A DNA stretch of 64,000 bases. It comes from Pontibacter aquaedesilientis. Lineage in GTDB: Bacteria; Bacteroidota; Bacteroidia; Cytophagales; Hymenobacteraceae. The stretch is from contig NZ_JACXAJ010000003.1 of NCBI RefSeq assembly GCF_014773225.1, forward strand, positions 62,001 to 126,000. The letters run 5' to 3'. The position numbers and the translations under genes are program-made. Below, piece by piece: positions 1-10,091 of this stretch. The stretch's first letter is position 1; each line of letters begins with the position of its first letter. The notes under the pieces are model-generated. The model made no database searches and was not told the origin of the DNA. It saw only the letters and a list, made by a program, of their open reading frames with translations.

Positions 1-1
1 C

Positions 2-1228
2 ACCACCCTGGCGATACAACAGTCCGAGAAAATGGTGGAGGACGCGATGTTCAGACTGGCCAACATTTATGCCCAGAAGCTTAATGACCAGGAGCGTGCC
101 ACTGCCACCTATGAACAGTTCCTGAAGCGCTTCCCGCGTTCTGAATATGCCGCCGAAACCTATTACAGTCTATACCTGATCTACAGCCGCACAGGCAACG
201 AGCTTAAGGACGTTTATTACAGCAAGATAAAGCAGGAGTACCCGAACACCACCTACGCCATGCTGGTGGACGACCCGAATTTCCTGAGCAAGAACGCGCT
301 CGATAACATAAAGGCCCACGCGCTGTACGACTCTGCCTATACCCATTACGAGCAGGGCAACTACCCACTGGCAACCGCTCTCCTGTCTGAGCTCAACCGC
401 CAGTATCCGATGAACGATATACCTGACAAGGCTGCTTTTCTGGGTGCCATGATCACGGCCCGATCCGAGAAGCCGCAGACCCTGCGTGAGCAACTGCTTC
501 AGTTCAAGGCCAGGTATCCGTCTAGCCCTCTGATACCACGGGTTGAGCAGCTTTTATCCAGGTATAGCGAGCTGGAGAGCAAACAGCAGCTACGTCAGGA
601 TGCCCCCGCTCCGCCTGTTGCCCAGAAGACGGACGACAGAACACCGGAACAAAAAGTTAGCACAAGAATTGCTCTTGCTTCTGCAAGAGAGAGGAGTCAG
701 CCCAACAAACAGGCTATACCTAACACGTCGGTTACTCAGCCTGAGACCAACGTGCAATCATCTGATTCAAGTCTGAGCAATGTAGCATCCGAAACTGCTG
801 GCAATGACACTTCGCAGGTGGTAACGCCGATTGATACTGAAAAGAAAGAGACGCCAGATCCTTTGGCCTATACCAGCAACCCTGATACGGCTTATTATTT
901 TGTGCTGATATACCCGGAGGAGCACGCTTCCTTCAAGGATGTGGCTACCAGGTATGCAAAGTATAACAACACTTATTTCAAAAACCAGTCCCTGGAAATG
1001 GAGAGTGCTCCCTTTGAAACTGGCAAAGACATGCTTGTCGTTAGGGCTTTCCCCGATTTGAAGACTGCCCAAGGTTACAATATCAAACAAAAAGCGCCTC
1101 AGTCGCCGATTGGTAAAATCAGAGGCGTAGAATTCACTACCTTTGTAGTGTCTTCTGCCAATTTCCAGAAATTGCTGCAGAAGAAAGATTTAGAAGCTTA
1201 TCTGAATTATTTCAGAACCAATAATTAA
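2..1228 (+). CDS. PorW/SprE-like TPR protein, C-terminal part (5' end outside window)
   Basis: The reading frame is open from base 2, with in-frame codons before the first ATG at 32, so the gene begins upstream. The visible 409 residues start with helical TPR-like repeats (motifs such as YEQFLKRFPRSEYA and YPSSPLIPRVEQLL). A Ser/Thr/Gln-rich linker follows at about residues 205-285 of the fragment. The C-terminus is a globular domain starting YYFVLIYPEEH and ending in LEAYLNYF. That order matches PorW/SprE proteins, which in Bacteroidota assist type IX secretion and gliding. The T9SS core genes at 5566-11187 fit this role. The stop lies one base before the next start, so it probably forms an operon with the penicillin-binding protein. 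Family assignment rests on domain pattern only. Confidence 0.75.
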   Translation, partial: TTLAIQQSEKMVEDAMFRLANIYAQKLNDQERATATYEQFLKRFPRSEYAAETYYSLYLIYSRTGNELKDVYYSKIKQEYPNTTYAMLVDDPNFLSKNALDNIKAHALYDSAYTHYEQGNYPLATALLSELNRQYPMNDIPDKAAFLGAMITARSEKPQTLREQLLQFKARYPSSPLIPRVEQLLSRYSELESKQQLRQDAPAPPVAQKTDDRTPEQKVSTRIALASARERSQPNKQAIPNTSVTQPETNVQSSDSSLSNVASETAGNDTSQVVTPIDTEKKETPDPLAYTSNPDTAYYFVLIYPEEHASFKDVATRYAKYNNTYFKNQSLEMESAPFETGKDMLVVRAFPDLKTAQGYNIKQKAPQSPIGKIRGVEFTTFVVSSANFQKLLQKKDLEAYLNYFRTNN

Positions 1229-1229
1229 C

Positions 1230-3536
1230 ATGACTACGACTACCCGTCCGAAGCAAGAGAAGGTATACCTTAAAGTTATCTCTACCCTATGGCTGCTTTT
1301 CCTGAGTGGCCTGGCCGTTCTTATTCTCTACATTTATGCGGTAAGCATTAACTTCCTGAATCTATTCGGGGAGCTGCCCAACATGCGCACACTGGAGAAC
1401 CCCAAAAGCTCGCTCTCCTCTGAGCTGTACTCTGCCGACAACCAAATGCTCGGAAAGTACTTCCGCGAAAATCGCTCGCCAATCGATTATGAGGACCTGC
1501 CCGAGAACTTTGTGCATGCCCTGATGGCCACTGAGGATATCCGTTTTGAAGAACACTCCGGCATAGACCCTGAGGCGATGGTGCGTGTGTTTGGCTCACT
1601 GATGATCGGCAGTTCCAAAGGCGGAGGTAGCACGATCACGCAACAGCTGGCCAAGAATCTGTTCCGGACCCGTGGCGAAGAACTTAACACCGGCTACCTG
1701 AATGATAAACCCGGCTTCCGCACGCTCATCCACAAAACGAAGGAGTGGATCATGGCTGTGAAACTGGAGCAATCCTACACCAAACGGGAAATCATAGTGA
1801 TGTATCTTAATATATTTGAGTTCGGTAGCAATGCCTTTGGGGTGCAGTCAGCTGCAAAAACCTTTTTTGGCAAGAATGCCAGTGACTTGGAGGTACAGGA
1901 ATCTGCTGTGCTGGTAGGGCTTTTCAAAAACCCGAACTTCTATAGCCCTAAATTCAACCCGGAGAACTCTAAACGCCGTCGCAATGTGGTCTTATCACAG
2001 ATGGTCAAATATGATTTCCTCCCTGCCGAAGAGTACGAAAAGCTGAAAGACACTGACATTAAACTGAATTACCGCGTTGAGAATCAGAACATTGGCTTGG
2101 CCCCGTACTTCCGTACCGAAGCCAGTAAGTTTCTGCTGAAATGGTGCCGTGAAAATGGCTACGACCTTTACGCCGATGGTCTGAAGATCTACACAACCAT
2201 TGATTCGCGCATGCAGCGTTATGCCGAGCAGGCGGTAGAGGAACACATGAAGGACCGCCAGAAAGAATTCTTCTCGCACTGGAAAGGACGCAACCCATGG
2301 ATCGACCGTCAGGGCAAGGAGATTCCGAACTATCTGGAGTCGGCCATCAAACGTACCGATCGCTACCGCAGGCTGCATGCCCGCTTCGACGGCGACCAGG
2401 ACTCTATCAATTATTACCTGAACAAGAAAATCCCGATGACCATCTTCACCTGGGATGGGGAAAAAGAGGTAGTGATGAGCCCGATGGACTCGCTTAAGCA
2501 CTACAAGCACTTCCTGCAAACCGGCTTTATGGCAATGGAACCGCAAACAGGCCATATCAAAGCCTGGGTGGGCGGCATCAACTACAAGCACTTTAAGTAC
2601 GACCACGTGAAGCAGGGTGCCCGCCAGCCGGGATCAACCTTCAAGCCGTTCCTGTACACAGCTGCTATCGAAAATGGCTACTACCCATGCTACGAAGTAA
2701 TCGATACACAGGTATGCATCCCATTGTCTGATGGCACGATGTGGTGCCCGAACAACGCGGACAATAAGTTCTCCGGTGAGAAATTCACGCTTCGCAAAGC
2801 ACTTGCTGAGTCCGTAAACTCTATCTCTGCCTTCCTGGTAAATAAGCTGGGAGCCGAAACGCTTGTAAAGACAGCGAAGCGCATGGGTATATCTACCCCG
2901 CTGGAAGCGAACCCTTCCCTTGCTCTGGGTGTGAACGATGTAACCTTGTATGACATGGTGGGAGCCTACGGTACGTTTGTAAACAACGGTACCTGGACAG
3001 AACCTAACTTCATTACCCGCATCGAGGATAAGCATGGAAATGTACTCGCAGAATTTGTTCCGAGGACTGTAGAATCGTTGAGTGAGGAAACTGCTTACAT
3101 GATGGTGCACATGCTGAAAGCGGCTGCGGAACCGGGCGGCACGGCCTACTATGGCTTACGTCATCGCAACGGACTGAAGAACGAAATCGGTGGCAAGACG
3201 GGTACTACACAAAACTACTCCGACGCCTGGTTCATGGGTATCACACCCGATCTGGTTGCCGGCGCCTGGGTTGGCGGCGACGACCGCTCGATTCACTTTC
3301 GTACTATTGCGCTGGGTCAGGGTAACAAACTGGCCATGCCGATCTATGGAAGTTTTATGCAGAAGGTATATGCCGACAAGACGCTCGAGGTTTCAAAAGA
3401 CCCATTCCCTAAACCTTCTACTCCTTTATCGGTAGAATTAGATTGTTCTAAGTATAACAACGGCATGCAGATAGATTCAACCCAGCGGGATGAGTTCTAC
3501 CAGCTACCTACTAAAATTGACTTGGACGCTATCTAA
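1230..3536 (+). CDS. Class A penicillin-binding protein (PBP1A-type transglycosylase/transpeptidase)
   Basis: This 768-residue bifunctional enzyme polymerises and cross-links peptidoglycan at the outer face of the inner membrane. A short cytoplasmic tail is followed by one membrane anchor at about residues 17-38. The GT51 glycosyltransferase domain shows EDIRFEEHSGID with its catalytic Glu and GGSTITQQLAKNLF. The transpeptidase domain has the three expected motifs: STFK (Ser469), SVN (Ser528) and KTGTT (Lys656). Length and order are normal for PBP1A and every catalytic residue is present. The ATG follows the upstream stop by one base, indicating translational coupling. Confidence 0.95.
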   Translation: MTTTTRPKQEKVYLKVISTLWLLFLSGLAVLILYIYAVSINFLNLFGELPNMRTLENPKSSLSSELYSADNQMLGKYFRENRSPIDYEDLPENFVHALMATEDIRFEEHSGIDPEAMVRVFGSLMIGSSKGGGSTITQQLAKNLFRTRGEELNTGYLNDKPGFRTLIHKTKEWIMAVKLEQSYTKREIIVMYLNIFEFGSNAFGVQSAAKTFFGKNASDLEVQESAVLVGLFKNPNFYSPKFNPENSKRRRNVVLSQMVKYDFLPAEEYEKLKDTDIKLNYRVENQNIGLAPYFRTEASKFLLKWCRENGYDLYADGLKIYTTIDSRMQRYAEQAVEEHMKDRQKEFFSHWKGRNPWIDRQGKEIPNYLESAIKRTDRYRRLHARFDGDQDSINYYLNKKIPMTIFTWDGEKEVVMSPMDSLKHYKHFLQTGFMAMEPQTGHIKAWVGGINYKHFKYDHVKQGARQPGSTFKPFLYTAAIENGYYPCYEVIDTQVCIPLSDGTMWCPNNADNKFSGEKFTLRKALAESVNSISAFLVNKLGAETLVKTAKRMGISTPLEANPSLALGVNDVTLYDMVGAYGTFVNNGTWTEPNFITRIEDKHGNVLAEFVPRTVESLSEETAYMMVHMLKAAAEPGGTAYYGLRHRNGLKNEIGGKTGTTQNYSDAWFMGITPDLVAGAWVGGDDRSIHFRTIALGQGNKLAMPIYGSFMQKVYADKTLEVSKDPFPKPSTPLSVELDCSKYNNGMQIDSTQRDEFYQLPTKIDLDAI

Positions 3537-3548
3537 TGAAGAAGGAGA

Positions 3549-5366
3549 ATGGCTGCAAACGAAAAGCTGCGAGAGAAAATATCACACCTGCCACACAAGC
3601 CCGGCATCTATAAATTCTTTGATGATAAGGGCATTATCTATGTAGGCAAAGCGATTGATATCAGGAAGCGGGTTAGCTCTTATTTCAATCGCTCTGCCCA
3701 GCATAATAAGAAAACACTAAAACTTATTTCGCAGATACAGGACATCGAGTTCACGATTGTGGACACCGAGGCAGATGCTTTCCTGCTGGAGAATAACCTG
3801 ATCAAGCAGTATCAACCCAAGTACAACATTCTGTTGAAGGACGGGAAGACCTATCCTTACATCTGCATTGTAAATGAGCGCTTTCCCCGTGTCATCAGTA
3901 CACGCAATAAGCTGAATGACGGGTCACGCTATTTCGGCCCTTACCCGAGCGGCACGGCCATGCATGTTATTCTGGACCTGATCAGGACGCTATACCCTTT
4001 ACGTACCTGTACCTATAATCTTTCCCCTGACAACATAGCAGCCGGCAAGTTTAAGGTATGCCTGGAGTATCATATCGGCAACTGCAAAGGTCCTTGCGAA
4101 GATTTGGTGGATGAGACGACGTACAATCAGTACATAGCTCAAATCAGAAACATTCTGTCGGGCAACCTATCCATCGCCAAAACCTATTTTAAGGAGCGTA
4201 TGGCTGCGGCTGCGGAGGAGTACCAATTTGAGCAAGCTCATCAATTCAAACAAAAGCTCGACATCCTGGATGATTACCAAGCCAAATCAACTGTTGTTAG
4301 CAATACGCTTTCCAATATCGATGTCTTCTCAATCACCTCGAATGAGAAATGCGCTTTTGTCAATTATCTGAAGGTGATGAATGGCTCTATCATTCAAACG
4401 CAGTCGCTTGAGCTGCATAAAAAGCTGGACGAGACGGACGAAGATCTGCTTGCCTCTGTAATTGTGCAGTTGCGTCATGAGTTTGAGAGCACTTCCCGCG
4501 AAATCATCACCAATATAGAGCTTACTTTACCACTCGATAACATCACCATAACGCAGCCGCAGATTGGTGACAAAAAAAAGCTGCTCAATCTCTCTTTAAA
4601 GAATGCGCTATACCTGCGCAAAGAGCGGGAAGGTCGTCAGGAGCAGAACAAGAGCTTAGGTGAGCAACGGGAGATCAGGGTTCTGGAAACGCTGAAGAAA
4701 GACCTCCGCCTGACAGAACTGCCACGGCAGATCGAGTGCTTCGATAACTCTAACTTTCAGGGAGATAACCCAGTGGCTTCTATGGTTTGTTTTAAAAATG
4801 GCAAACCCAGCAAAAAAGACTACCGACATTTCCACATTAAGACAGTAATTGGCCCCAATGACTTCGAATCCATGTATGAAGTCGTTACACGCCGCTACCG
4901 AAGATTGATCAATGAGAACCAGCCTCTTCCACAATTAATCGTGATCGATGGGGGCAAGGGGCAGCTTAGTTTCGCCGTGCAGGCTCTGAAAGACCTGGAT
5001 TTGTGGGGCAAGATCGCCATTGTAGGTATAGCCAAACGCTTAGAGGAGATCTTTTACCCAGGCGACACGTTGCCGCTTTACATTGACAAGAAATCTGAGT
5101 CATTGAAACTGATTCAGCGAATACGCAATGAGGCACACCGTTTTGCCATTACGTTTCACCGTTCCAAGCGCGACGCCGGCACCCTGAAGACTGAACTGAC
5201 GGACGTAAAAGGTATAGGCCCTACCACAGCAGATGCCTTGCTCAAGAAATTCAGGTCTGTGAAAAAACTCAGAGAATTGACACTCGCTGAACTTACTGCA
5301 GAGGTAGGTCAACGCAAGGCGACCATTCTATTTGAGCACTTACATGCCAGCACTTCTTCTGAATAG
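3549..5366 (+). CDS. uvrC: Excinuclease ABC subunit C
   Basis: UvrC makes the dual incision around DNA lesions in nucleotide excision repair together with UvrA and UvrB. The 605-residue protein has the GIY-YIG nuclease at the N-terminus (GIYKFF, IIYVGKA), a UVR motif near residue 220 (QFEQAHQFKQKL) that binds UvrB, an RNase H-like C-terminal nuclease (IECFDNSNFQGDNPVASMV, LIVIDGGKGQL) and a terminal helix-hairpin-helix (DVKGIGPTTADALLKKF). Length is normal. A purine-rich GAAGGAG lies directly before the ATG. It is 12 bases downstream of the penicillin-binding protein, so it is probably co-transcribed with it. Confidence 0.97.
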   Translation: MAANEKLREKISHLPHKPGIYKFFDDKGIIYVGKAIDIRKRVSSYFNRSAQHNKKTLKLISQIQDIEFTIVDTEADAFLLENNLIKQYQPKYNILLKDGKTYPYICIVNERFPRVISTRNKLNDGSRYFGPYPSGTAMHVILDLIRTLYPLRTCTYNLSPDNIAAGKFKVCLEYHIGNCKGPCEDLVDETTYNQYIAQIRNILSGNLSIAKTYFKERMAAAAEEYQFEQAHQFKQKLDILDDYQAKSTVVSNTLSNIDVFSITSNEKCAFVNYLKVMNGSIIQTQSLELHKKLDETDEDLLASVIVQLRHEFESTSREIITNIELTLPLDNITITQPQIGDKKKLLNLSLKNALYLRKEREGRQEQNKSLGEQREIRVLETLKKDLRLTELPRQIECFDNSNFQGDNPVASMVCFKNGKPSKKDYRHFHIKTVIGPNDFESMYEVVTRRYRRLINENQPLPQLIVIDGGKGQLSFAVQALKDLDLWGKIAIVGIAKRLEEIFYPGDTLPLYIDKKSESLKLIQRIRNEAHRFAITFHRSKRDAGTLKTELTDVKGIGPTTADALLKKFRSVKKLRELTLAELTAEVGQRKATILFEHLHASTSSE

Positions 5367-5513
5367 TTTTAGAGCCCGATGCGTAATGATTCTGTAAAGT
5401 CTATCATTTCAATATCTTCCTATACCTGCAAATAGCATCTCCTGGGTGGTTTTAATGGATAAGCGCCATCCAAACCAATTAGCCATTCCCGTAAAGTTAT
5501 TTTCACAATGCAT

Positions 5514-5546
5514 AAAAAAAGGAGACTCTCGCGAGTCTCCTTTTTT
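5514..5546. terminator. Bidirectional intrinsic terminator between uvrC and gldN
   Basis: The hairpin has an 8-bp perfect stem (GGAGACTC/GAGTCTCC) with a TCGC loop at 5521-5540, flanked by seven A on the left and six T on the right. It therefore works for both converging transcripts: uvrC on + and gldKLMN on -. Confidence 0.9.
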
Positions 5547-5565
5547 GTGTGTAACATTTGGAATA

Positions 5566-6423
5566 TTAGTAGCTCCAAAGGCTGTATTCATACTCAATCA
5601 ATGCTTCTAGTGCATCCTGAGCCGCTAACAGGCCTTTCTTACCACCACCATAGATATCGCCAAGGGCTCTGTCGCCAGGGTTTGATATTTTGGTGATGTA
5701 AGAGCTGAATAACCAAAGGTCAAAAGCATCTGCCAGGTTTTTGTGCTGCGCGTCGTTCTGCGCATTGTACCAAATGGCTACCTCTGGGTTGTTTCTGAAC
5801 ACCTTTACCAGGTCGCTCATCTTAAAGCTTCCTACTGTCTGCTCAAACCCAAGTGGGTTCAGTGTAGAAGGAACTTTAATACTGATTGTCTGGATGTCGT
5901 GGTACATGCGGGAACGCTTTTTATCGAACACCACATTTTCTTTCAACTCCAACAGGTATAGCTGCTTTGCAAAATATTCGTTGCTTACAGGGCCAGCTTC
6001 TTTAGTAGCGGTTTTGCCCAGGGCTGCACCCCAAGCATCGTCCTCTTCCTTCTGCTCACCGAAACCAGCAGCAAGTTCTTCTTCTGTCAAACCGCCGCCC
6101 ATATCCTTGGCAGTCATGTTTTCCAAAAATTCTGCTTTAGTCAATGGCACATTTACCGAGTCAGTCTTGTAAGCCACCAACTCACCGCTTTTCACAGCGC
6201 TGATCAGGATCTTGGTGATCTCTCTGTTTTCAGAAAACATTGGCCTGTTTTGCTTTTCACGCAAATCTATTTTACGCCATACTGTCTTCTTAAACAGAAC
6301 ATCTGACTCCGGAATAGGTCTTGCTGATGGATTGCTAGACTGCGTGGTAGACACTTGCTGTGCCACTGCTCCGAATGAGAACAATATACCCGCTGCTACA
6401 CCTACTGCTTTTATAAGTTTCAT
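5566..6423 (-). CDS. gldN: Type IX secretion / gliding motility protein GldN (PorN)
   Basis: GldN is the periplasmic partner of the GldK lipoprotein; together they form the ring below the outer membrane that belongs to the T9SS core. The 285-residue protein begins with a signal peptide (MKLIKAVGVAAGILFSFGAVAQ). The mature part has the family's mixed charged sequence, including the NAQNDAQHKNLADAFDLWLFSSYI segment near the C-terminus. It is the last gene of gldK-gldL-gldM-gldN, starts 25 bases after gldM ends, and is closed by the bidirectional terminator at 5514-5546. Order and size match T9SS loci of other Bacteroidota. Confidence 0.93.
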   Translation of the reverse strand: MKLIKAVGVAAGILFSFGAVAQQVSTTQSSNPSARPIPESDVLFKKTVWRKIDLREKQNRPMFSENREITKILISAVKSGELVAYKTDSVNVPLTKAEFLENMTAKDMGGGLTEEELAAGFGEQKEEDDAWGAALGKTATKEAGPVSNEYFAKQLYLLELKENVVFDKKRSRMYHDIQTISIKVPSTLNPLGFEQTVGSFKMSDLVKVFRNNPEVAIWYNAQNDAQHKNLADAFDLWLFSSYITKISNPGDRALGDIYGGGKKGLLAAQDALEALIEYEYSLWSY

Positions 6424-6448
6424 ACTCTCTGTAAGCTTCTAATCTTTG

Positions 6449-8044
6449 TTAGTTAAGAGGTATTGTGAAGATACCATCGCCTGAGGCCGCAGCCGATACC
6501 GGGTTACCCTGGTAGTTCAAACGCTTTACTTCCAATACTTCTATTGTTACTCTATCGCCTTTGCCAGCTTTTGCGGCAAATCTGCTCAGGTCACCACTTG
6601 GGCTGCTGAACTCTGCCTGGTCAACTGGCTGCGAACCTCTCACCAGGAAAGCTCTCCACTTGGTTACTCTATAACGAGCTTCCTGTGGCAAAAATTGCTT
6701 GAAGCCTTCGTCAGCTACTGCCTGGATTTCTACCGCTCTGATAGACTGTGCAGGTATACCTCTCTTCTGATCTACTGGCTTGCCGTTCACTACCGTTACC
6801 AAAGATGGTCTCGGGATAGGACGAACCTTAAATGTTTCAGAGCCAAGTGCATTACCGCCGCTGCTTACGTTCAGTTTAACTTCAGTAGAATTAGGAATGA
6901 TCGTTACCTGACCCTTTTTAGCGCCTTTAATGGCAGAACCACCAGTAGCGCTGAAACTTGGGTCATACACTGCACCTAATGCCGGCACCTGTACGTTCAA
7001 CTCGTTCGCGCACTGGAAATAAAGTGCCTGAACTGAAGCCGACTGTACCTGGATTACTGGCTTAGCCACGATATACTCTTCCGTTACATCCAATACTTCC
7101 TGCTCACCGTTCTTGTCGATGATCACCTGACCTTTCCAGGTCTGCTTAGAATTACCGTCAGCGTCGTAGTTGGTGGCGGCTGCCGTAAATTCGATCTGGC
7201 CTTTACCGTCTACCACATTGATTGGCTTACCCTGGAATGTCATTCTAGGCGTGATGGCGTCAGATGAAGCAGCAATAAACATGTCTGCCTTATACTTCGT
7301 GCCAGCTGCAACCGTTTTAGACTCGGCACGTGCCATCGCGAAGATTTTCTCGAACTTGATAATGTCAGCACCTACTTTCTGAGCCAGGTTCTGCAGGGCA
7401 TCCGCTTCGTACTTCAGTACTTCAGCTTCTTTCTGAGAAAGCGTTGCCAATGCTGCCACTACTGGCGTAGCTTCGAAGTTCAGCTGAGCAAAGTCCTTGT
7501 TACGCTGCTCACGGTCTTTGCTTGCGATAGGATCATCTTTTCCATCTCTTGCTAAGCTCTCTGGCATGTTCTCATTGTACTTGCGCATGAACTTGGCATA
7601 GTTGTTCAGTTTTTCCTTCAGTTCATAAGCGGCGCCGTTGTTTTTGTTGGCAGCACCGATCATGTTGATGGCCACGATATCTTCTGCGCTTGGGTTCGCA
7701 TAGTGTCCTTCTTCGTTTGTACCACCTGATTTCTCAACCAGCATAGTGCGAAGGCCACGGATATAGTTTACAAGTTCTGAAGTCTCCTTTCTCACAGCTT
7801 CAGCTTCAGACAGGACATTTTTATCCTTTGCTCTGTTACCGCCTTCGCTGACCTTGGACTTGATGTTGGATACTACTCCTGCGTTATCTACTATCGTTTT
7901 ATCGTTTACCTCTTTAAGACTTTCGTCGAGAAACTGAAACTTTAATAGAATAGCGGAGCTCACTTGTAGGGCGAGAAGCGCGGTCAGTACCAAGTACATC
8001 ATACCGATCATCTTCTGCCGTGGTGTCTCTTTTCCTCCAGCCAT
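6449..8044 (-). CDS. gldM: Type IX secretion motor protein GldM (PorM)
   Basis: GldM is the long periplasm-spanning shaft of the proton-driven T9SS motor: its N-terminal helix packs into the GldL bundle and its periplasmic domains reach the GldK/GldN ring. The 531-residue protein opens with the hallmark MAGGKETPRQKMIGMMYLV and a single membrane helix at about residues 15-38. A coiled-coil-rich first domain follows, then beta-rich domains (for example GKPINVVDGKGQIEFTA). It sits 52 bases after gldL and 25 before gldN in the same operon. Length is typical. Confidence 0.96.
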   Translation of the reverse strand: MAGGKETPRQKMIGMMYLVLTALLALQVSSAILLKFQFLDESLKEVNDKTIVDNAGVVSNIKSKVSEGGNRAKDKNVLSEAEAVRKETSELVNYIRGLRTMLVEKSGGTNEEGHYANPSAEDIVAINMIGAANKNNGAAYELKEKLNNYAKFMRKYNENMPESLARDGKDDPIASKDREQRNKDFAQLNFEATPVVAALATLSQKEAEVLKYEADALQNLAQKVGADIIKFEKIFAMARAESKTVAAGTKYKADMFIAASSDAITPRMTFQGKPINVVDGKGQIEFTAAATNYDADGNSKQTWKGQVIIDKNGEQEVLDVTEEYIVAKPVIQVQSASVQALYFQCANELNVQVPALGAVYDPSFSATGGSAIKGAKKGQVTIIPNSTEVKLNVSSGGNALGSETFKVRPIPRPSLVTVVNGKPVDQKRGIPAQSIRAVEIQAVADEGFKQFLPQEARYRVTKWRAFLVRGSQPVDQAEFSSPSGDLSRFAAKAGKGDRVTIEVLEVKRLNYQGNPVSAAASGDGIFTIPLN

Positions 8045-8096
8045 TTTATACTTAGATTACTGTTGTTTTCTTGTTGATTTAGGAAATGTGTCGGAA

Positions 8097-8894
8097 TTAA
8101 CCTTTCATCGCTGTCAGCATGTTACCGTACACTGTATTCAGTGAGTGTAGGTTATGCGTCAGTTTAGAAACTTCCTGCTTGAACTGCTCTGTGTCTTTGC
8201 TGGCGTCGGTCAGGTTTTCCATGGCCATGCTTAGGTTACCGTAGAACTTGTTCATCGCTTTCAGGTGATTGTTGGCATCCTGAAGCTCCATTTCATAAAC
8301 AGCATTCAAAGCACCTAAGTTTCTTGTCATGCTCTGTACCTGCTGGTGGTACTGCTGTGCATCCACAGTAGAACCGGCCATTTGGGCAAGTGCATCCGCT
8401 GTTGTAGAGTAAGCCTGCGTGATACGCTCCAGCTGATCGCCGGCTGCTCTTACTCGTACGCTGTAGTCATTTGTTGCGGCTGTAGCCTGGCTCAAGTCAG
8501 CCATCTGAGCAGTAGTCTCGCTCAGTCTGTTCAGGCCAAGGCCTAGAGTGTTAATGGTCTCCGGCGTGATGTCCGCGTCACGCAGCATATCATCAAGCTT
8601 CTTGGTAACTGACGCACCGCCAGTTGCTGTAGCAGGTATAAGTGCTTCACCAGCATAATCATCGGCCAACTGTGGGTATACTCTTGCCCAATCCGGATCA
8701 TGTGGTTGCGGCTGGAATGCACTCAACGCGAAAATAAGAGCTTCTGTACCCAAGCCTATGATGAGCATCAAGTCCGCTCCATCCCAGTGCTGAATTTTAA
8801 ACAACGCTCCAATAATAACGACGGCGGCACCAAGACCATACACTTTGGGCATCAACACGTCGTACAAGAAACTGCGACCTCTAGCTTTGCTCAT
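8097..8894 (-). CDS. gldL: Type IX secretion motor protein GldL (PorL)
   Basis: GldL forms the inner-membrane ring that uses the proton gradient to power type IX secretion and gliding. The 265-residue protein has two N-terminal membrane helices, at about residues 16-33 (VYGLGAAVVIIGALFKI) and 41-60 (LIIGLGTEALIFALSAF). The second carries the buried conserved Glu expected of the proton path. The long cytoplasmic tail is helical and Gln/Asn/Met-rich, with an approximate repeat: LGALNAVYEMEL near residue 200 and LHSLNTVYGNML near the end. It lies between gldK and gldM in the standard order. Confidence 0.95.
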   Translation of the reverse strand: MSKARGRSFLYDVLMPKVYGLGAAVVIIGALFKIQHWDGADLMLIIGLGTEALIFALSAFQPQPHDPDWARVYPQLADDYAGEALIPATATGGASVTKKLDDMLRDADITPETINTLGLGLNRLSETTAQMADLSQATAATNDYSVRVRAAGDQLERITQAYSTTADALAQMAGSTVDAQQYHQQVQSMTRNLGALNAVYEMELQDANNHLKAMNKFYGNLSMAMENLTDASKDTEQFKQEVSKLTHNLHSLNTVYGNMLTAMKG

Positions 8895-8967
8895 TTTGTT
8901 TTCAAAAATTAAATGTGAACGATTGGGTATTATTTGTGAATGTTAATTTGTAAGCGACTTCTACTGA

Positions 8968-9987
8968 CTATCTGAACTCTCTTCCTGAAGATCTTCCCAG
9001 GTAAATCATGGCATTACGGAAGCCAATATATGATCTGGCCGAGTCCTGATATTCAAAGTTACGGGTGCCTGTTTCAAGGAAATATGCAATATCTTTCCAA
9101 GAGCCACCTCTTACTACTTTACGAGGCTCATTGTCATCATAATAAACCGGGTTCAAGTCCCATGTGATCGGAACGGTAGCATCAGCGTAGGCATCCTCAG
9201 TCCATTCTGCCACGTTACCAGCCATATCATACAGGCCAAAGTCGTTCGGGAAAAACTGGGCTACCGGTGCGGTGTAAGTAAAGCCATCGCTGTAGTAGTC
9301 GCCACGGCCCGGCTTGAAGTTAGCCAGTAAACAGCCTTTGGCGTTGCGCAGGTATGGGCCACCCCAAGGGTATACCGCCATGTCGCGGCCACCTCTTGCT
9401 GCATATTCCCATTCCGCCTCAGAAGGCAGGCGGAACTTAGGCATTGGGGCCATTCCGTTATCCGCATTCGCCTGATTTTTGTGTTTCGTTCTCCAATCAG
9501 AGAAATACTTGGCCGCAAACCAGTTAACACCAACTACCGGGTACTCGTCAAACGCCGGATGAGAGAAATAATATTCCATCAGCGGATCGCCCATGTGATA
9601 AGTAAAGTCGCGCACCCATACCGTCGTATCAGGGTATAACTGCGTCATTACAAAGTCTTCACCAAGTACGTCGATGGAGTCATTCACCATCACCTCAATG
9701 AACTGACGATACTCGTTGTTCGTAATCTCGGTTTCGTCCATATAGAAGCCGCCTATTGTCACCTGCTTGTTCAGGTTAGCCATAGTGGCTGCAATATCCT
9801 GGTCGGCCTGGCCCATGTGGAAGGTACCGCCCGGGCAGGCTACCATACCGTAAGGCACAGCTTGTGGATTGTAATCTGGACGGTCTTCTGCGCCGACAAG
9901 ATCACCTTGCGGCCCTCTCCTCAATCCACAGCTCGCAAGCAGTACCACCGCCAAAGCGAAGGAAGACAGCTTTAATAGTTTGTTCAT
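8968..9987 (-). CDS. gldK: Type IX secretion lipoprotein GldK (PorK), SUMF1-like fold
   Basis: GldK is the outer-membrane-anchored lipoprotein of the GldK/GldN ring. I chose the internal ATG at 9987 rather than the one at 10020. From there the protein starts MNKLLKLSSFALAVVLLASC, a clean lipoprotein signal with a Cys lipobox; the longer form would bury it. About 339 residues remain. They show formylglycine-generating-enzyme-like (SUMF1) signatures: CPGGTFHMGQ, WFAAKYFSDWR, LPSEAEWEYAARGG, DMAGNVAEW and VVRGGSWKD. It is the first gene of gldKLMN and has a strong promoter at 10061-10091. Confidence 0.93.
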   Translation of the reverse strand: MNKLLKLSSFALAVVLLASCGLRRGPQGDLVGAEDRPDYNPQAVPYGMVACPGGTFHMGQADQDIAATMANLNKQVTIGGFYMDETEITNNEYRQFIEVMVNDSIDVLGEDFVMTQLYPDTTVWVRDFTYHMGDPLMEYYFSHPAFDEYPVVGVNWFAAKYFSDWRTKHKNQANADNGMAPMPKFRLPSEAEWEYAARGGRDMAVYPWGGPYLRNAKGCLLANFKPGRGDYYSDGFTYTAPVAQFFPNDFGLYDMAGNVAEWTEDAYADATVPITWDLNPVYYDDNEPRKVVRGGSWKDIAYFLETGTRNFEYQDSARSYIGFRNAMIYLGRSSGREFR

Positions 9988-10060
9988 GATGACGTTGGAA
10001 AAAAGTAAATTTTTAAGCAATGTTTACTACACAGTTTAATGCACACTTTTACTGGTGTAG

Positions 10061-10091
10061 CAAATATATTGAGATTTAGAAATAAAACAAA
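10061..10091 (-). promoter_or_regulatory. Promoter of gldKLMN
   Basis: Read on the minus strand, a -33 box TTTG (10088-10091) and a -7 box TATATTTG (10061-10068) are separated by 19 nt. This is the Bacteroidota housekeeping consensus (TTTG, N19-21, TAnnTTTG). The start of transcription would fall near 10054, giving a leader of about 65 nt before gldK. Confidence 0.7.
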